The translations under genes and the position numbers were made by a program. A stretch of 64,000 bases of DNA from Loktanella sp. 3ANDIMAR09 (GTDB lineage: Bacteria; Pseudomonadota; Alphaproteobacteria; Rhodobacterales; Rhodobacteraceae): NCBI RefSeq assembly GCF_001420005.1, contig NZ_LJAK01000006.1, forward strand, positions 1 through 64,000, given 5' to 3'. Below the pieces are notes generated by a model. It searched no databases, was not told the DNA's origin, and saw nothing but the letters and a program-made list of their open reading frames with translations. The stretch's first letter is position 1. Each line of letters starts with the position of its first letter. Shown one piece after another: positions 8,261 to 16,549 of this stretch.

Positions 8261-8982
8261 CCGATGTGGCCGATATCTGGATCTACCTGTCACAGGGGCC
8301 GCTGTTGTGGCTGACCCTGACGCTGATTGCCTACGGCATCGGTGACACGGCCTTTCGCGCCTCGGGACGCAAGCCCATCGTCAATCCGGTCCTGCTGGCC
8401 GTGGCGATCCTGTCGGTCGTGCTGACCCTGACCAACACCAGCTATGCCACCTATTTCGAAGGTGCGCAGTTCGTCCACTTCATGCTGGGACCAGCGACCG
8501 TCGCCCTGGCCGTCCCGCTTTATACCAATCTCGCGCTGATCAGGCGCAGCTTTTTGCCGATGCTGGCCGCTCTGGTCGTGGGCGCAGGCACGGCGATGGT
8601 GTCAGCCGTGGTGATCGCGCGACTGGCTGGCGTTGGTCCCGACACCCTGCTCAGCCTTGTTCCGAAATCGGTCACGGCCCCCGTCGCCATCGGCATCACC
8701 GAGGCATTGGGCGGCCAGCCTGCCCTGACCGCCGTGCTGGTCATCGTCACAGGCGTCACGGGTGCCATCATCGGCACACCCATTTTCAATGCACTGCGCA
8801 TCACCGACTACCGCGCGCGCGGTTTCGCAATGGGTGTGGCCAGTCACGGCATCGGCACCGCGCGGGCATTCCAGGTCAATGAAACCGCAGGCGCATTCGC
8901 AGGCATCGGCATGGGCTTGAACGCGCTGCTGACGGCACTGATTGCCCCCTTGCTTGCGCCCTATCTGGTCGCCGCCTACTAA
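8257..8982 (+). CDS. lrgB: LrgB-family membrane protein
   Basis: 241 residues, about seven to eight membrane segments. Family blocks seen: FVHFMLGPATVALAVPLY (about residues 69-86), LVPKSVTAPVAIGITEALGG (about 134-153), and ASHGIGTARAFQVNETAGAF (about 196-215). It is the partner of the preceding LrgA-like protein. The pair probably forms an inner-membrane transporter for a small carboxylate, or modulates murein hydrolases; the sequence cannot decide. The next gene, cobO, starts 28 nt downstream with its own ribosome site, so lrgAB appears to be part of the cobalamin transcript. Confidence 0.93.
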   Translation: MTDVADIWIYLSQGPLLWLTLTLIAYGIGDTAFRASGRKPIVNPVLLAVAILSVVLTLTNTSYATYFEGAQFVHFMLGPATVALAVPLYTNLALIRRSFLPMLAALVVGAGTAMVSAVVIARLAGVGPDTLLSLVPKSVTAPVAIGITEALGGQPALTAVLVIVTGVTGAIIGTPIFNALRITDYRARGFAMGVASHGIGTARAFQVNETAGAFAGIGMGLNALLTALIAPLLAPYLVAAY

Positions 8983-9010
8983 TACCCCACAATCAAAACC
9001 GGAGCGCGCC

Positions 9011-9619
9011 ATGACCGACGACACCGAACGCCACAACGCCAAGATGGCCAAGAAAAAGGCCGCCCGCGACAAGATCATGGCGACAAAGACCGACGAAAAG
9101 GGCCTGATCATCGTCCACACCGGCAAGGGCAAGGGCAAATCATCGGCCGCCTTCGGCATGATTTTCCGCTGCATCGCGCATGACATGCAATGCGCCGTCG
9201 TCCAGTTCATCAAGGGCGGCATGAGCACGGGCGAACGCGACCTGATCTTGTCGAAATTCTCCGGCACCTGCGCGTTTCACACCATGGGCGAGGGGTTCAC
9301 ATGGGAAACCCAGGACAAGAGCCGCGACACCGAAATGGCACAGGCCGCCTGGGCCAAGGCCCGCGACCTGATCCGCGACCCGGCCAACAAGATGGTCCTG
9401 CTGGACGAAATCAACATCGCGATCCGCTATGACTATGTCGATGCAGCCGAGGTGGTGGCCTTTCTGCGCGCCGAAAAACCGCCCATGACCCACGTGGTCC
9501 TGACCGGCCGCAACGCCCATGCCGACTTGATCGAAGCGGCGGACCTGGTGACGGAAATGGAACTGGTCAAACATCCCTTCCGCGCCGGCATCAAGGCGCA
9601 GATCGGTGTCGAATACTAA
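9011..9619 (+). CDS. cobO: Corrinoid adenosyltransferase CobO
   Basis: 202 residues. The P-loop HTGKGKGKSSAAFG lies at about residues 37-50 and VLLDEINIAIRYDYV at about 131-145, both hallmarks of the CobO/BtuR/CobA class that moves the 5'-deoxyadenosyl group of ATP to Co(I) of cobyrinate diamide. The N-terminal MTDDTERHNAKMAKKK is the usual charged leader. The ATG at 9011 has GGAG six nt upstream; an earlier in-frame start at 8942 would overlap lrgB deeply and is rejected. It lies 6 nt before bluB. It acts in the cytosol after cobalt insertion by CobN. Confidence 0.97.
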   Translation: MTDDTERHNAKMAKKKAARDKIMATKTDEKGLIIVHTGKGKGKSSAAFGMIFRCIAHDMQCAVVQFIKGGMSTGERDLILSKFSGTCAFHTMGEGFTWETQDKSRDTEMAQAAWAKARDLIRDPANKMVLLDEINIAIRYDYVDAAEVVAFLRAEKPPMTHVVLTGRNAHADLIEAADLVTEMELVKHPFRAGIKAQIGVEY

Positions 9620-9625
9620 CCCACC

Positions 9626-10249
9626 ATGCAGCTGACCAAGGCACACGCAGCCGCATTGCAAGACATCCTGACATGGCGCCGCGACGTGCGCCATTTCCGC
9701 AGCGATCCGATCGCGCCAGACCGGATCGCGCGCCTGCGCGCGGCGATGGACCTTGCGCCATCGGTCGGCAATGCCCGCCCTTGGCGCGTGATGCAGGTGG
9801 ACACGCCTGCAACCCGCGCCGCGGTGATCGCCAATTTCGAACGTGCCAACGCCGCCGCGGCCAGGGCCTATACCGACGACCGACGACGCGCCTATGACGC
9901 CCTCAAACTCGCGGGCCTGCGCGAAGCACCGGTCCACCTCGCCGTCTTCACGGCCGACAACCCGGACGAGGGACACGGCCTGGGTCGCCAGACCATGCCG
10001 GAGATGCTCAGCTTTTCCACGGTCTGCGCGATCCACAGCCTCTGGCTGGCGGCCCGTGCGGACAACATCGGCACAGGCTGGGTCTCGATCCTCGACCCCG
10101 TTGCGTTGCAGGCCACGCTGGCGGCCCCGCCACACTGGCAGCTGACAGCCTATCTCTGCCTCGGCCTGCCTGCCCGATCGGACGACACACCGCTTTTGCA
10201 TCGCACCGACTGGCAGGAAAACACCGCAACCCCCTGGCAGGTGGTCTAG
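9626..10249 (+). CDS. bluB: 5,6-dimethylbenzimidazole synthase BluB
   Basis: 207 residues of the nitroreductase fold. The RRDVRHFRSDPI block (about residues 18-29) and SVGNARPWRV (about 46-55), with EMLSFSTVCAIHSLWLAARADNIGTGWV further on, match BluB, not ordinary nitroreductases. BluB breaks reduced FMN with O2 to give the lower ligand of B12. With CobN and CobO beside it, the cell should make complete cobalamin aerobically. It begins 6 nt after cobO and is the last gene of the run; repeat R1A follows at once. Confidence 0.95.
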   Translation: MQLTKAHAAALQDILTWRRDVRHFRSDPIAPDRIARLRAAMDLAPSVGNARPWRVMQVDTPATRAAVIANFERANAAAARAYTDDRRRAYDALKLAGLREAPVHLAVFTADNPDEGHGLGRQTMPEMLSFSTVCAIHSLWLAARADNIGTGWVSILDPVALQATLAAPPHWQLTAYLCLGLPARSDDTPLLHRTDWQENTATPWQVV

Positions 10250-10250
10250 A

Positions 10251-10327
10251 CTTCTTCTGGGCAAAAATATCCCGGGGGAGGCGCAGCCGGGGGCAGCGCC
10301 CCCACCCGAATTTTCGCGAAAATTCGG
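10251..10327 (+). repeat. R1 dispersed intergenic repeat, copy A (two hairpins)
   Basis: Begins CTTCTTCTGGGCAAAAATAT and continues CCCGGGGGAGGC. It then has a GGGGGC-AGC-GCCCCC hairpin and ends with a perfect 22-bp palindrome at 10306-10327, built on CCGAATTTTCG and its complement. A second copy with the same order is at 57497-57578. It fills the whole gap between bluB and the convergent TPP-enzyme gene and abuts the latter's stop codon, so it may act as a two-way terminator. Confidence 0.85.
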
Positions 10328-11962
10328 CTACCCGCCCAGTGATGCGCCGGGTGCCAGAACAGCAGGGTCCAGCACGCATTCGATGATCGCGACGGTCCCG
10401 GCGGCGCGCGCCGCAGCAAAGGCCTCGGCGAACTGGTCCTGCGTCCTGACCGTCGCTCCGAACCCGCCATAGGCGCGGGCCAGGGCCGCGTAGTCCGGAT
10501 TGGCCAGCACGGTGCCGGACACACGCCCGGGATAATGCCGTTCCTGGTGCATTCGGATGGTGCCGTAGCGCCCGTTGTTCATCACGATCACGATCGGGGT
10601 GGCGCCGTGCTGAACGGCGGTCGACATCTCGTTGCAGGTCATCTGGAAACACCCGTCCCCCGCAAGGCAGACCACCGGCAGGTCCGGATGCCGCAACGAC
10701 GCGGCAATCGCTGCGGGAAATCCATAACCCATCGACCCCGACGTCGGTGCCAACTGTGTCCCGTACTGCTTGTAGCTGAAATAGCGGTGCAGCCAGGCCG
10801 CGTAGTTGCCCGCCCCATTGGTCAGGATTGCATCGCTTGGCAGATGATCGGACAGCCAACGGATGATCTGCTCTTGCTTGACCGCGCCCGGCGTCTCGCG
10901 CGGCCTGATCCAGTCCAGGTAATCCGCACGCGCGGCGGCGGTCCACGCAGACCAGCGCGGTGCCGCGACAGGCTGTGCGACCAGTCCCGCCAGCGTCATG
11001 ATCGCATGGTCCGCCGGGCAGACCGCCTGTGCGTCCGTACCAAAGACGCGTCCGATCTCGTCCGCATCGGCGTGGATGTGCAGGATCGTCCTGGCCGGTG
11101 CTGCGGGATCGACCAGCGTATAGCCCTGCGTTTCGATATCACCGAACCGCGTTCCCAGCAGCAGCAGGCAATCCGCATCCCGAACCCGTTGCGCCAGCGC
11201 AGGGTTGACCCCGACATTCAGGTCACCGGCAAAACAATCGTGCCGGTTGTCCATGTAATCCTGCCTGCGAAAACTGGTCACGACGGGCACGCCCGTGGCC
11301 GTGGCAAAGCGTTCCAGCGCCTGTTGCGCGGCCCTTGACCAATGCGGACCACCCACCACGACCAGGGGACGCGCGGATTGCATCAGCTCATCCAGCACGC
11401 GTGGCAGCGCAGCCACATCAGCCGCAGGCTGCGCAACAACCCCTTGGAAATCGGGCACATCCGACGCGGCACTCAGCATGTTTTCGGGCAGGGCGAGCAC
11501 CACGGGACCGGGTCTGCCGGACTGTGCCAGCCGAAAGGCGCGCACGATGTATTCCGGCAAGCGATCCGTATCGTCCACCTGGGCCACCCATTTCGCCAGC
11601 CCGCCGAACATCTGTTTGTAATCGACCTCCTGGAACGTTTCGCGGTCCGTGTGGCGATTGTCGATCTGGCCTATGAACAGCACCATCGGCGTGCTGTCCT
11701 GCATCGCCACATGCACGCCCGCGCTGGCGTTGCAGGCCCCCGGCCCGCGGGTGACGAAACACACGCCCGGCCTGCCGGTCAGCTTGCCGTGCGCCTCAGC
11801 CATCATCGCAGCCCCGCCTTCGTGACGGCAGACGACGTTCTGGATACCGCTGTCAAACAGCCCATCCAACGCCGCGAGAAAGCTTTCGCCCGGCACCGAG
11901 AACACACGGTCCACCCCCAGTTTCACCAGCTGATCGGACAGAATCTTACCGCCGTGTCTCAT
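10328..11962 (-). CDS. Thiamine-diphosphate-dependent enzyme, acetolactate-synthase-like
   Basis: 544 residues with the three-domain plan of the ALS/benzoylformate-decarboxylase group. N-terminal PYR domain: the VPGESFLAALD and CRHEGGAAMMAEAHGKL blocks include the activating Glu. A central domain follows (VVGGPHWSRAAQQAL). The C-terminal PP domain has the TPP motif GDGCFQMTCNEMSTA ending in MNNGRYG. The substrate cannot be fixed: it lacks an adjacent ilvH-type small subunit, so a catabolic ALS-like or sulfo/oxalyl-type enzyme is as likely as branched-chain synthesis. The start MRHGGK at 11962 is preferred because AAAGGAAT lies 7 nt upstream. It is divergent from the FMN reductase. Confidence 0.85.
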   Translation of the reverse strand: MRHGGKILSDQLVKLGVDRVFSVPGESFLAALDGLFDSGIQNVVCRHEGGAAMMAEAHGKLTGRPGVCFVTRGPGACNASAGVHVAMQDSTPMVLFIGQIDNRHTDRETFQEVDYKQMFGGLAKWVAQVDDTDRLPEYIVRAFRLAQSGRPGPVVLALPENMLSAASDVPDFQGVVAQPAADVAALPRVLDELMQSARPLVVVGGPHWSRAAQQALERFATATGVPVVTSFRRQDYMDNRHDCFAGDLNVGVNPALAQRVRDADCLLLLGTRFGDIETQGYTLVDPAAPARTILHIHADADEIGRVFGTDAQAVCPADHAIMTLAGLVAQPVAAPRWSAWTAAARADYLDWIRPRETPGAVKQEQIIRWLSDHLPSDAILTNGAGNYAAWLHRYFSYKQYGTQLAPTSGSMGYGFPAAIAASLRHPDLPVVCLAGDGCFQMTCNEMSTAVQHGATPIVIVMNNGRYGTIRMHQERHYPGRVSGTVLANPDYAALARAYGGFGATVRTQDQFAEAFAAARAAGTVAIIECVLDPAVLAPGASLGG

Positions 11963-12045
11963 TGCACATTCCTTTCGCGCATTCGCACATTGGCCTTTTG
12001 CCACCGCGCCTTACCTCAGTCTCGACAAATTCAAAGGAGGCTTCC

Positions 12046-12576
12046 ATGGCCAAACTTCTCGGCATTTCGGGATCATTGCGCAAGGCATCACATAACCGGC
12101 TGCTCATCGCAGAAGCAGGACGGTTGTTCGGCGCGGACACGCTCACATTTGGCGACATCGACCTGCCCCTGTACAATGGCGACCTCGAAGAGGCGTCGGG
12201 CATCCCCGCAGCGGTCCAGACCCTCTCCGACCAGATCGCAGCGGCAGACGCGGTCGTCATTTCCACGCCCGAATACAACAAGGCCCCGTCAGGCGCGTTG
12301 AAAAACGCATTGGACTGGATCAGCCGCACGGACGGTGCCGTGCTCAAGAACAAGCCCGTCGCCATCATGTCTGCCACCGCTGGCCGGTCGGGTGGCGAAC
12401 GTGCCCAGTTTTCCCTGCGCCTGATGCTGACGGCATTCGACGCACGCGTGCTGAACGGACCAGAGGTTCTGGTCGGTGCCAGCTACGAACAATTCGACGA
12501 CAACGGGCGTCTGATCGCCGACAGCTATCAGGATTTCCTCAAGGCACAAATGGATGCGCTGCGCGCCCTGATCTGA
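12046..12576 (+). CDS. NADPH-dependent FMN reductase (flavodoxin-like)
   Basis: 176 residues. GISGSLRKASHNRLL at the N-terminus is the phosphate-binding loop of the NADPH_FMN_red family, and STPEYNKAPSGALKNALDW (about residues 73-91) is the flavin-binding signature. It should be a small cytosolic flavin or quinone reductase. A very strong ribosome site (AAAGGAGG at 12033-12040) sits 5 nt before the ATG. The 83-nt gap upstream must hold divergent promoters for this gene and the TPP enzyme. Confidence 0.92.
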   Translation: MAKLLGISGSLRKASHNRLLIAEAGRLFGADTLTFGDIDLPLYNGDLEEASGIPAAVQTLSDQIAAADAVVISTPEYNKAPSGALKNALDWISRTDGAVLKNKPVAIMSATAGRSGGERAQFSLRLMLTAFDARVLNGPEVLVGASYEQFDDNGRLIADSYQDFLKAQMDALRALI

Positions 12577-12628
12577 CAGGGCGGCCTGCGCGATTGCCCT
12601 GAGCGGCACCTTGCGGCACTTTGCCGAC

Positions 12629-13411
12629 ATGGACAATCGCGAAACCCTGACCCTGACCGATATGATGGACCCCGCACGCGCCACGGCGCTGGCGGCGACG
12701 ATGGGTGTGGATCGCAGCTATAGCGTTGGCGATCCACTGCCGCCGTTCGGGCAGCATGTCTATTTCTGGACCCCGGAACCGCCGCACGGACTGGCCGACA
12801 ATGGTCACGCCGCACAGGATGCCGGATTGCCCGATCTGGGGTTGCCGCGCCGCATGTGGGCCGCCGGACGGCTGGTGTTCCACTGCGACCTGCTGGCCGG
12901 TGTGCGTGCCGAACGACGCACCCGGATCGAGACGATCACGCAAAAGGACGGGCGGTCCGGTCGGCTGGCCTTTGTCAGGTTGCGGCATGACATTCGACAG
13001 CGCCAGACCCTCGCGCTGACCGAATGGCAGGACATCGTCTATCGCGCGACAGACGCGGACACACCCGAACCACCACGGGCACCGACCGACCAGACCGACA
13101 CCCGCGTCCATCATTTCGACAGCGTGACGCTGTTTCGCTATTCCGCGCTGACCTTCAACGGACACCGCATCCACTATGACGATCCCTATGCCCGTGCGCA
13201 GGGCTACGGCGGGTTGGTCGTCCATGCGCCGCTGCTGGCACATCTGCTGATGGATTTCGCGACGGATGCGCTTGGGCCATTGCGCAGTTTCGACTACCGC
13301 GCGACAGCACCATTGCTGGTGCACGAGGCCGCAACACTCTGCCGGCGCGCCACCGATCTGTGGGTGCGCGCCCCGGACGGACGCCTGTGCCTGACGGCGG
13401 CGGCGACATGA
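12629..13411 (+). CDS. Hotdog-fold acyl-CoA hydratase (MaoC / mesaconyl-C4-CoA hydratase-like)
   Basis: 260 residues from the ATG at 12629 (a TTG 18 nt upstream is possible; neither has a clear ribosome site). The N-terminal half resembles FAS1-type dehydratase domains (PLPPFGQHVYFWTPE, GLPRRMWAAGRLVFH). The C-terminal half carries the hotdog block FNGHRIHYDDPYAR followed by GYGGLVVHAPLLA, as in Htd2 and mesaconyl-CoA hydratases. It probably hydrates an enoyl-CoA in the cytosol. Its ATGA overlap with the next gene shows coupling. The exact substrate is unknown. Confidence 0.78.
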   Translation: MDNRETLTLTDMMDPARATALAATMGVDRSYSVGDPLPPFGQHVYFWTPEPPHGLADNGHAAQDAGLPDLGLPRRMWAAGRLVFHCDLLAGVRAERRTRIETITQKDGRSGRLAFVRLRHDIRQRQTLALTEWQDIVYRATDADTPEPPRAPTDQTDTRVHHFDSVTLFRYSALTFNGHRIHYDDPYARAQGYGGLVVHAPLLAHLLMDFATDALGPLRSFDYRATAPLLVHEAATLCRRATDLWVRAPDGRLCLTAAAT

Positions 13412-13845
13412 CCGACCGCCCCTTTCATCCCCGCGCATTGGGCGAAATCGCTATCCGCTGCAGCGACTACGCCGCAATGCGTGATTTCTACGGCCGCATC
13501 TTGGGGCTGACGCCCATCACCGGCGGCCTGCGCGGCGGCTACCGCGACGGAATCACCTTTTATCAATTGGGCGAAAGCCACGCAGGCCATGTGGCGGTGC
13601 TCGCCCTGTTCGCGGATAAGGGGCCTGTGACCACCGGCGCGGGGTCAGCGTTGCACCATCTGGCGCTGGCGCTGCCGTGGGACGAGCAGGTCGCCGCCCG
13701 CGATTGGCTGCTTGCAGCGGGACATCCAGCGGAATTCACCGATTTCGACTGGGCTGGCTGGCGCGGGCTGTTTACCCGTGATCCCGATGGCAACACCGTC
13801 GAACTGGTCGCCGCATCGCCCGACTGGCATATTACCGCGGATTAG
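13408..13845 (+). CDS. VOC (glyoxalase/bleomycin-resistance) family protein
   Basis: 145 residues. A single vicinal-oxygen-chelate module pair: AIRCSDYAAMRDFYGRILGL at the start and HHLALALPWDE plus FTRDPDGNTVELV at the end, the latter being the usual metal-binding E strand. It may be a dioxygenase, isomerase or resistance protein; no substrate can be assigned. The start overlaps the upstream hydratase stop by 4 nt (ATGA), which rules out the longer reading. It is convergent with, and overlaps by 4 nt, the FAD oxidoreductase. Confidence 0.88.
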   Translation: MTDRPFHPRALGEIAIRCSDYAAMRDFYGRILGLTPITGGLRGGYRDGITFYQLGESHAGHVAVLALFADKGPVTTGAGSALHHLALALPWDEQVAARDWLLAAGHPAEFTDFDWAGWRGLFTRDPDGNTVELVAASPDWHITAD

Positions 13846-14876
13846 AGGTTCGCCGCAGCCCGGAAATCATCGGGGATCTCGTCACATCCGCCGAGTATCA
13901 GGCCGGCCATGACCTGCGCCACCTTGGGGGCCATGCCGAACCCGATCTTGAAGCCGCCGTTGGCGACGAACTGGCCCGGCCTGAACGGATGCGCGCCCAG
14001 CATCGGCGCACGACTGCGGCTGCGCGGGCGCACACCGGCCCAGCGTGCGATCACGGCTGCGTCGCGCAACGCAGGCACCGCCGCGCGCGCCGCCGCGATT
14101 ACCGTATCCAGCTGGTCGTCCGTGGTGCCGGGATCGTCAAAGTCGCGTTCGGTGGTCGACCCGACTGCCGTAGTGCCGTCATGGTGTGGCACGATATGCA
14201 CACCACCGGCAAAGGCTTGCGCCTGTCCGCGCGCATCGACGTCCAGCAGCGCCGCCTGCCCCTTGACCCCGGCCCCCACCATCCGGCTGTGGGCGGCGGT
14301 CATGTCTTGCAGACCCTGCCAGCCCGTGGCCCAGACCACCGCGCCGCTGTCCGGCCCTTCGGTCAGGATCGGCACGCCCGCGCGGGTCAGCGCCTGCGCG
14401 AGGGCGCGGGTCGCGTCGCGTGGCTGGATCAGACCCGACAGCGTGTCATGCACCCACAACCCCGTGGGACTGTCGGGGATCAGGTCGCCCGGGGCCGCAT
14501 CGGTCACCTGCCAGATGGCATGGCCCTGCCACAGATCCCGCGCGCCCTGCGCCCGCGACCGGGCCAGCGCCACGGCGGCATCATCGGCCAGGGGCTGAAC
14601 CCGCCCGCTGCGGGCATATCCCGTCGGCAACCCCGAGGCCAAGGCCACGTCCGACCAGAAATCCTCCGCCATCAGCAGGCTTTCGAATTGAAACGCCTTT
14701 TTCGGGTTCCATTGGTCCGGCACATGCGGGGCAAGGGCGCCGACGATGCCGCCACTGGCCCCGGACGCCGGCCCATGCGGGTCGATGACCTGCACCGATG
14801 CACCGCGTTGCAGACAGGCCCAGGCGATGGAAAGGCCGAAAACACCTGCACCACGCACCGTCACATCACTTGCCAT
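13842..14876 (-). CDS. FAD-dependent oxidoreductase (DAO family, resembling the MnmC C-terminal domain)
   Basis: 344 residues. N-terminal dinucleotide-binding motif GAGVFGLSIAWACLQRGASV (residues 9-28) and ASGASGGIVGALAPHVPDQWN, which is like the oxidase half of MnmC and unlike plain D-amino-acid dehydrogenases. The C-terminus has GVRPRSRSRAPMLG and NGGFKIGFGMAP. It is divergent from mnmD with only 48 nt between, so the two halves of bifunctional MnmC seem to be separate genes here. If so it would oxidise cmnm5 of the tRNA wobble uridine. A general amino-acid oxidase is the alternative. Confidence 0.82.
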   Translation of the reverse strand: MASDVTVRGAGVFGLSIAWACLQRGASVQVIDPHGPASGASGGIVGALAPHVPDQWNPKKAFQFESLLMAEDFWSDVALASGLPTGYARSGRVQPLADDAAVALARSRAQGARDLWQGHAIWQVTDAAPGDLIPDSPTGLWVHDTLSGLIQPRDATRALAQALTRAGVPILTEGPDSGAVVWATGWQGLQDMTAAHSRMVGAGVKGQAALLDVDARGQAQAFAGGVHIVPHHDGTTAVGSTTERDFDDPGTTDDQLDTVIAAARAAVPALRDAAVIARWAGVRPRSRSRAPMLGAHPFRPGQFVANGGFKIGFGMAPKVAQVMAGLILGGCDEIPDDFRAAANL

Positions 14877-14924
14877 CGCGCCCTCTCCGGTTCAGACCTG
14901 ACCCGACGCTTAAGGCAAACGACC

Positions 14925-15590
14925 ATGACCGACCAGCCCGCCATCCTCAGTTGGAAAGACACGCCACACGGCCCGGTGCCGGTGTCCGACCTGTTCGATG
15001 ATCCCTATTATTCGCTGAATGGTGGCGTCGATGAAACCGCCCACGTCTTTCTGCGCGGCAACGGCCTGCCGGAACGGTTTCACGACGGGTTCCACATTGC
15101 CGAATTGGGGTTCGGAACGGGGCTGAATTTTCTGTGCGCCCTGCGCGCGTTCCGCGCCTCCGGCGTGGCGGGACGCCTGATGTTCACCAGTTTTGAACTG
15201 CACCCGATGACACAGGCAGACCGCGCACGCGCGCTGGCCCCGTTCGACGGTCTGCCGGTGGGGACACTGGACGCCGCCGATCTGTCGCATGTCGCGGGTC
15301 CCGATTTCACGTTGCGGGTGATCGCGGGCGACGCGAACACCACCCTGCCCGCATGGGACGGCATGGCCGACGCATGGTTCCTTGACGGGTTTTCACCGGC
15401 CAAGAACCCCGCCCTGTGGCGACCGGAACTGCTGCAACAGGTGGCCGACCACTGCCAGACAGGCGGCACCTGCGCGACCTATTCGGCGGCAGGCCATGTG
15501 CGCGCCGCACTGGCCGCAGCCGGTTTCACCGTCACACGTCAGCCCGGCTACGGTCGCAAACGGCACATGACCACCGGGATCAAGGAATAA
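14925..15590 (+). CDS. mnmD: tRNA 5-methylaminomethyl-2-thiouridine methyltransferase MnmD
   Basis: 221 residues, SAM-dependent methyltransferase. AELGFGTGLNFLCALRAF (about residues 65-82) is the SAM loop. GMADAWFLDGFSPAKNPALW (about 146-165) is the highly typical MnmC-N block, and the end YGRKRHMTTG also fits. It methylates nm5s2U34 in tRNAs for Lys, Glu and Gln. It lacks the oxidase half found in E. coli MnmC; that half is likely the divergent neighbour. The ATG at 14925 is chosen because longer in-frame reading would run through the neighbour's coding sequence. Confidence 0.93.
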   Translation: MTDQPAILSWKDTPHGPVPVSDLFDDPYYSLNGGVDETAHVFLRGNGLPERFHDGFHIAELGFGTGLNFLCALRAFRASGVAGRLMFTSFELHPMTQADRARALAPFDGLPVGTLDAADLSHVAGPDFTLRVIAGDANTTLPAWDGMADAWFLDGFSPAKNPALWRPELLQQVADHCQTGGTCATYSAAGHVRAALAAAGFTVTRQPGYGRKRHMTTGIKE

Positions 15591-15593
15591 CCC

Positions 15594-16460
15594 ATGCAAA
15601 GTTCCAACACCCGGTTGGGTATCGGCCTGATGACGGCAACCACATTCGTCTTTGCCGTGCAGGACGGGCTGTCGCGGCATCTGGCGACGGATTACAACGT
15701 GATGATGGTCGTGATGATCCGCTACTGGTTCTTTGCCGCCTTTGTCATCACCCTTGCGCGGTTGCGCACCGGATCGGTGCGGCAGGCCGCCCGCACCAAC
15801 CAGCCCAAGGTGCAGATCCTGCGCGGTTTGCTGCTGGCGGCCGAAATCATGGTCATGGTGGCAGGTTTCGTGGCGCTGGGACTGGTCGAAAGCCATGCCG
15901 TCTTTGCCTGTTATCCACTGCTGATCGCGGCCCTGTCCGGTCCCGTGCTGGGCGAAGGCGTGGGGCCGCGCCGCTGGATCGCCATTGGCGTGGGGTTTGT
16001 CGGCGTGCTCATCATTCTGGAACCCGGATTTGCCGTCTTTGCCCCGGCGGCCATCATCCCGCTGATCGCGGCTGTGATGTTTGCGCTTTATGGTCTGTTG
16101 ACGCGGTACGTGGCGAAACTGGACACCGCCGCAACCAGCTTTTTCTGGACAGGCGTCGCGGGGGCGGTGGCGTCCACTGCCGCCGGCATCTGGTTCTGGG
16201 AACCCATGACCGGCCCCGACTGGGCAATCATGGCCGTGCTCTGCGTCACGGGCGTCAGCGGCCATTGGCTGCTGATCAAGACCTACGAGGTCGCAGAGGC
16301 GGGATCGGTCCAGCCATTTGCCTATCTGCAACTGGTCTTTGCGACCGCGATCGGGCTGACGTTCTTTGGCGAGGTGTTGGAATGGAACGTGGCGCTGGGG
16401 GCTGCGATTGTCGTCGCGGCTGGCGTGTTCACGCTGATCCGTAGTCGCGCAGGCGGCTGA
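15594..16460 (+). CDS. EamA-type (DMT superfamily) membrane exporter
   Basis: 288 residues with ten predicted membrane helices in two EamA repeats (about 10-140 and 150-283). Family-type stretches are RYWFFAAFVITLARL and the closing FFGEVLEWNVALGAAIVVAAGVF. Members export amino acids or metabolites, or take up small solutes. It begins 4 nt after mnmD with AAGGA just ahead of the ATG, so it is co-transcribed, but no functional link to tRNA modification is evident. Confidence 0.9.
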   Translation: MQSSNTRLGIGLMTATTFVFAVQDGLSRHLATDYNVMMVVMIRYWFFAAFVITLARLRTGSVRQAARTNQPKVQILRGLLLAAEIMVMVAGFVALGLVESHAVFACYPLLIAALSGPVLGEGVGPRRWIAIGVGFVGVLIILEPGFAVFAPAAIIPLIAAVMFALYGLLTRYVAKLDTAATSFFWTGVAGAVASTAAGIWFWEPMTGPDWAIMAVLCVTGVSGHWLLIKTYEVAEAGSVQPFAYLQLVFATAIGLTFFGEVLEWNVALGAAIVVAAGVFTLIRSRAGG

Positions 16461-16489
16461 AAACCAAGATCACTTTACCGCCACGACTC

Positions 16490-16518
16490 TTGCGTCATTT
16501 TTGGGCACAACCTAGAAC
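16490..16518 (+). promoter_or_regulatory. Putative promoter of the HWE kinase gene
   Basis: TTGCGT at 16490-16495 and TAGAAC at 16513-16518 are separated by 17 nt, a fair housekeeping promoter. It lies 32 nt before the ATG at 16550, which argues against translation beginning at the TTG at 16490. Confidence 0.4.
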
Positions 16519-16549
16519 GGACGCTCTGAACCAACAAAGCTTGCACGTG

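Noticed and set aside
8942-9010. Earlier start for cobO inside lrgB
   Set aside because: The ATG at 9011 has a GGAG six nt upstream and matches the usual CobO N-terminus.
13989-14924. In-frame upstream extension of mnmD by 312 codons
   Set aside because: It runs through the opposite-strand FAD oxidoreductase gene; the ATG at 14925 gives the proper MnmD N-terminus.
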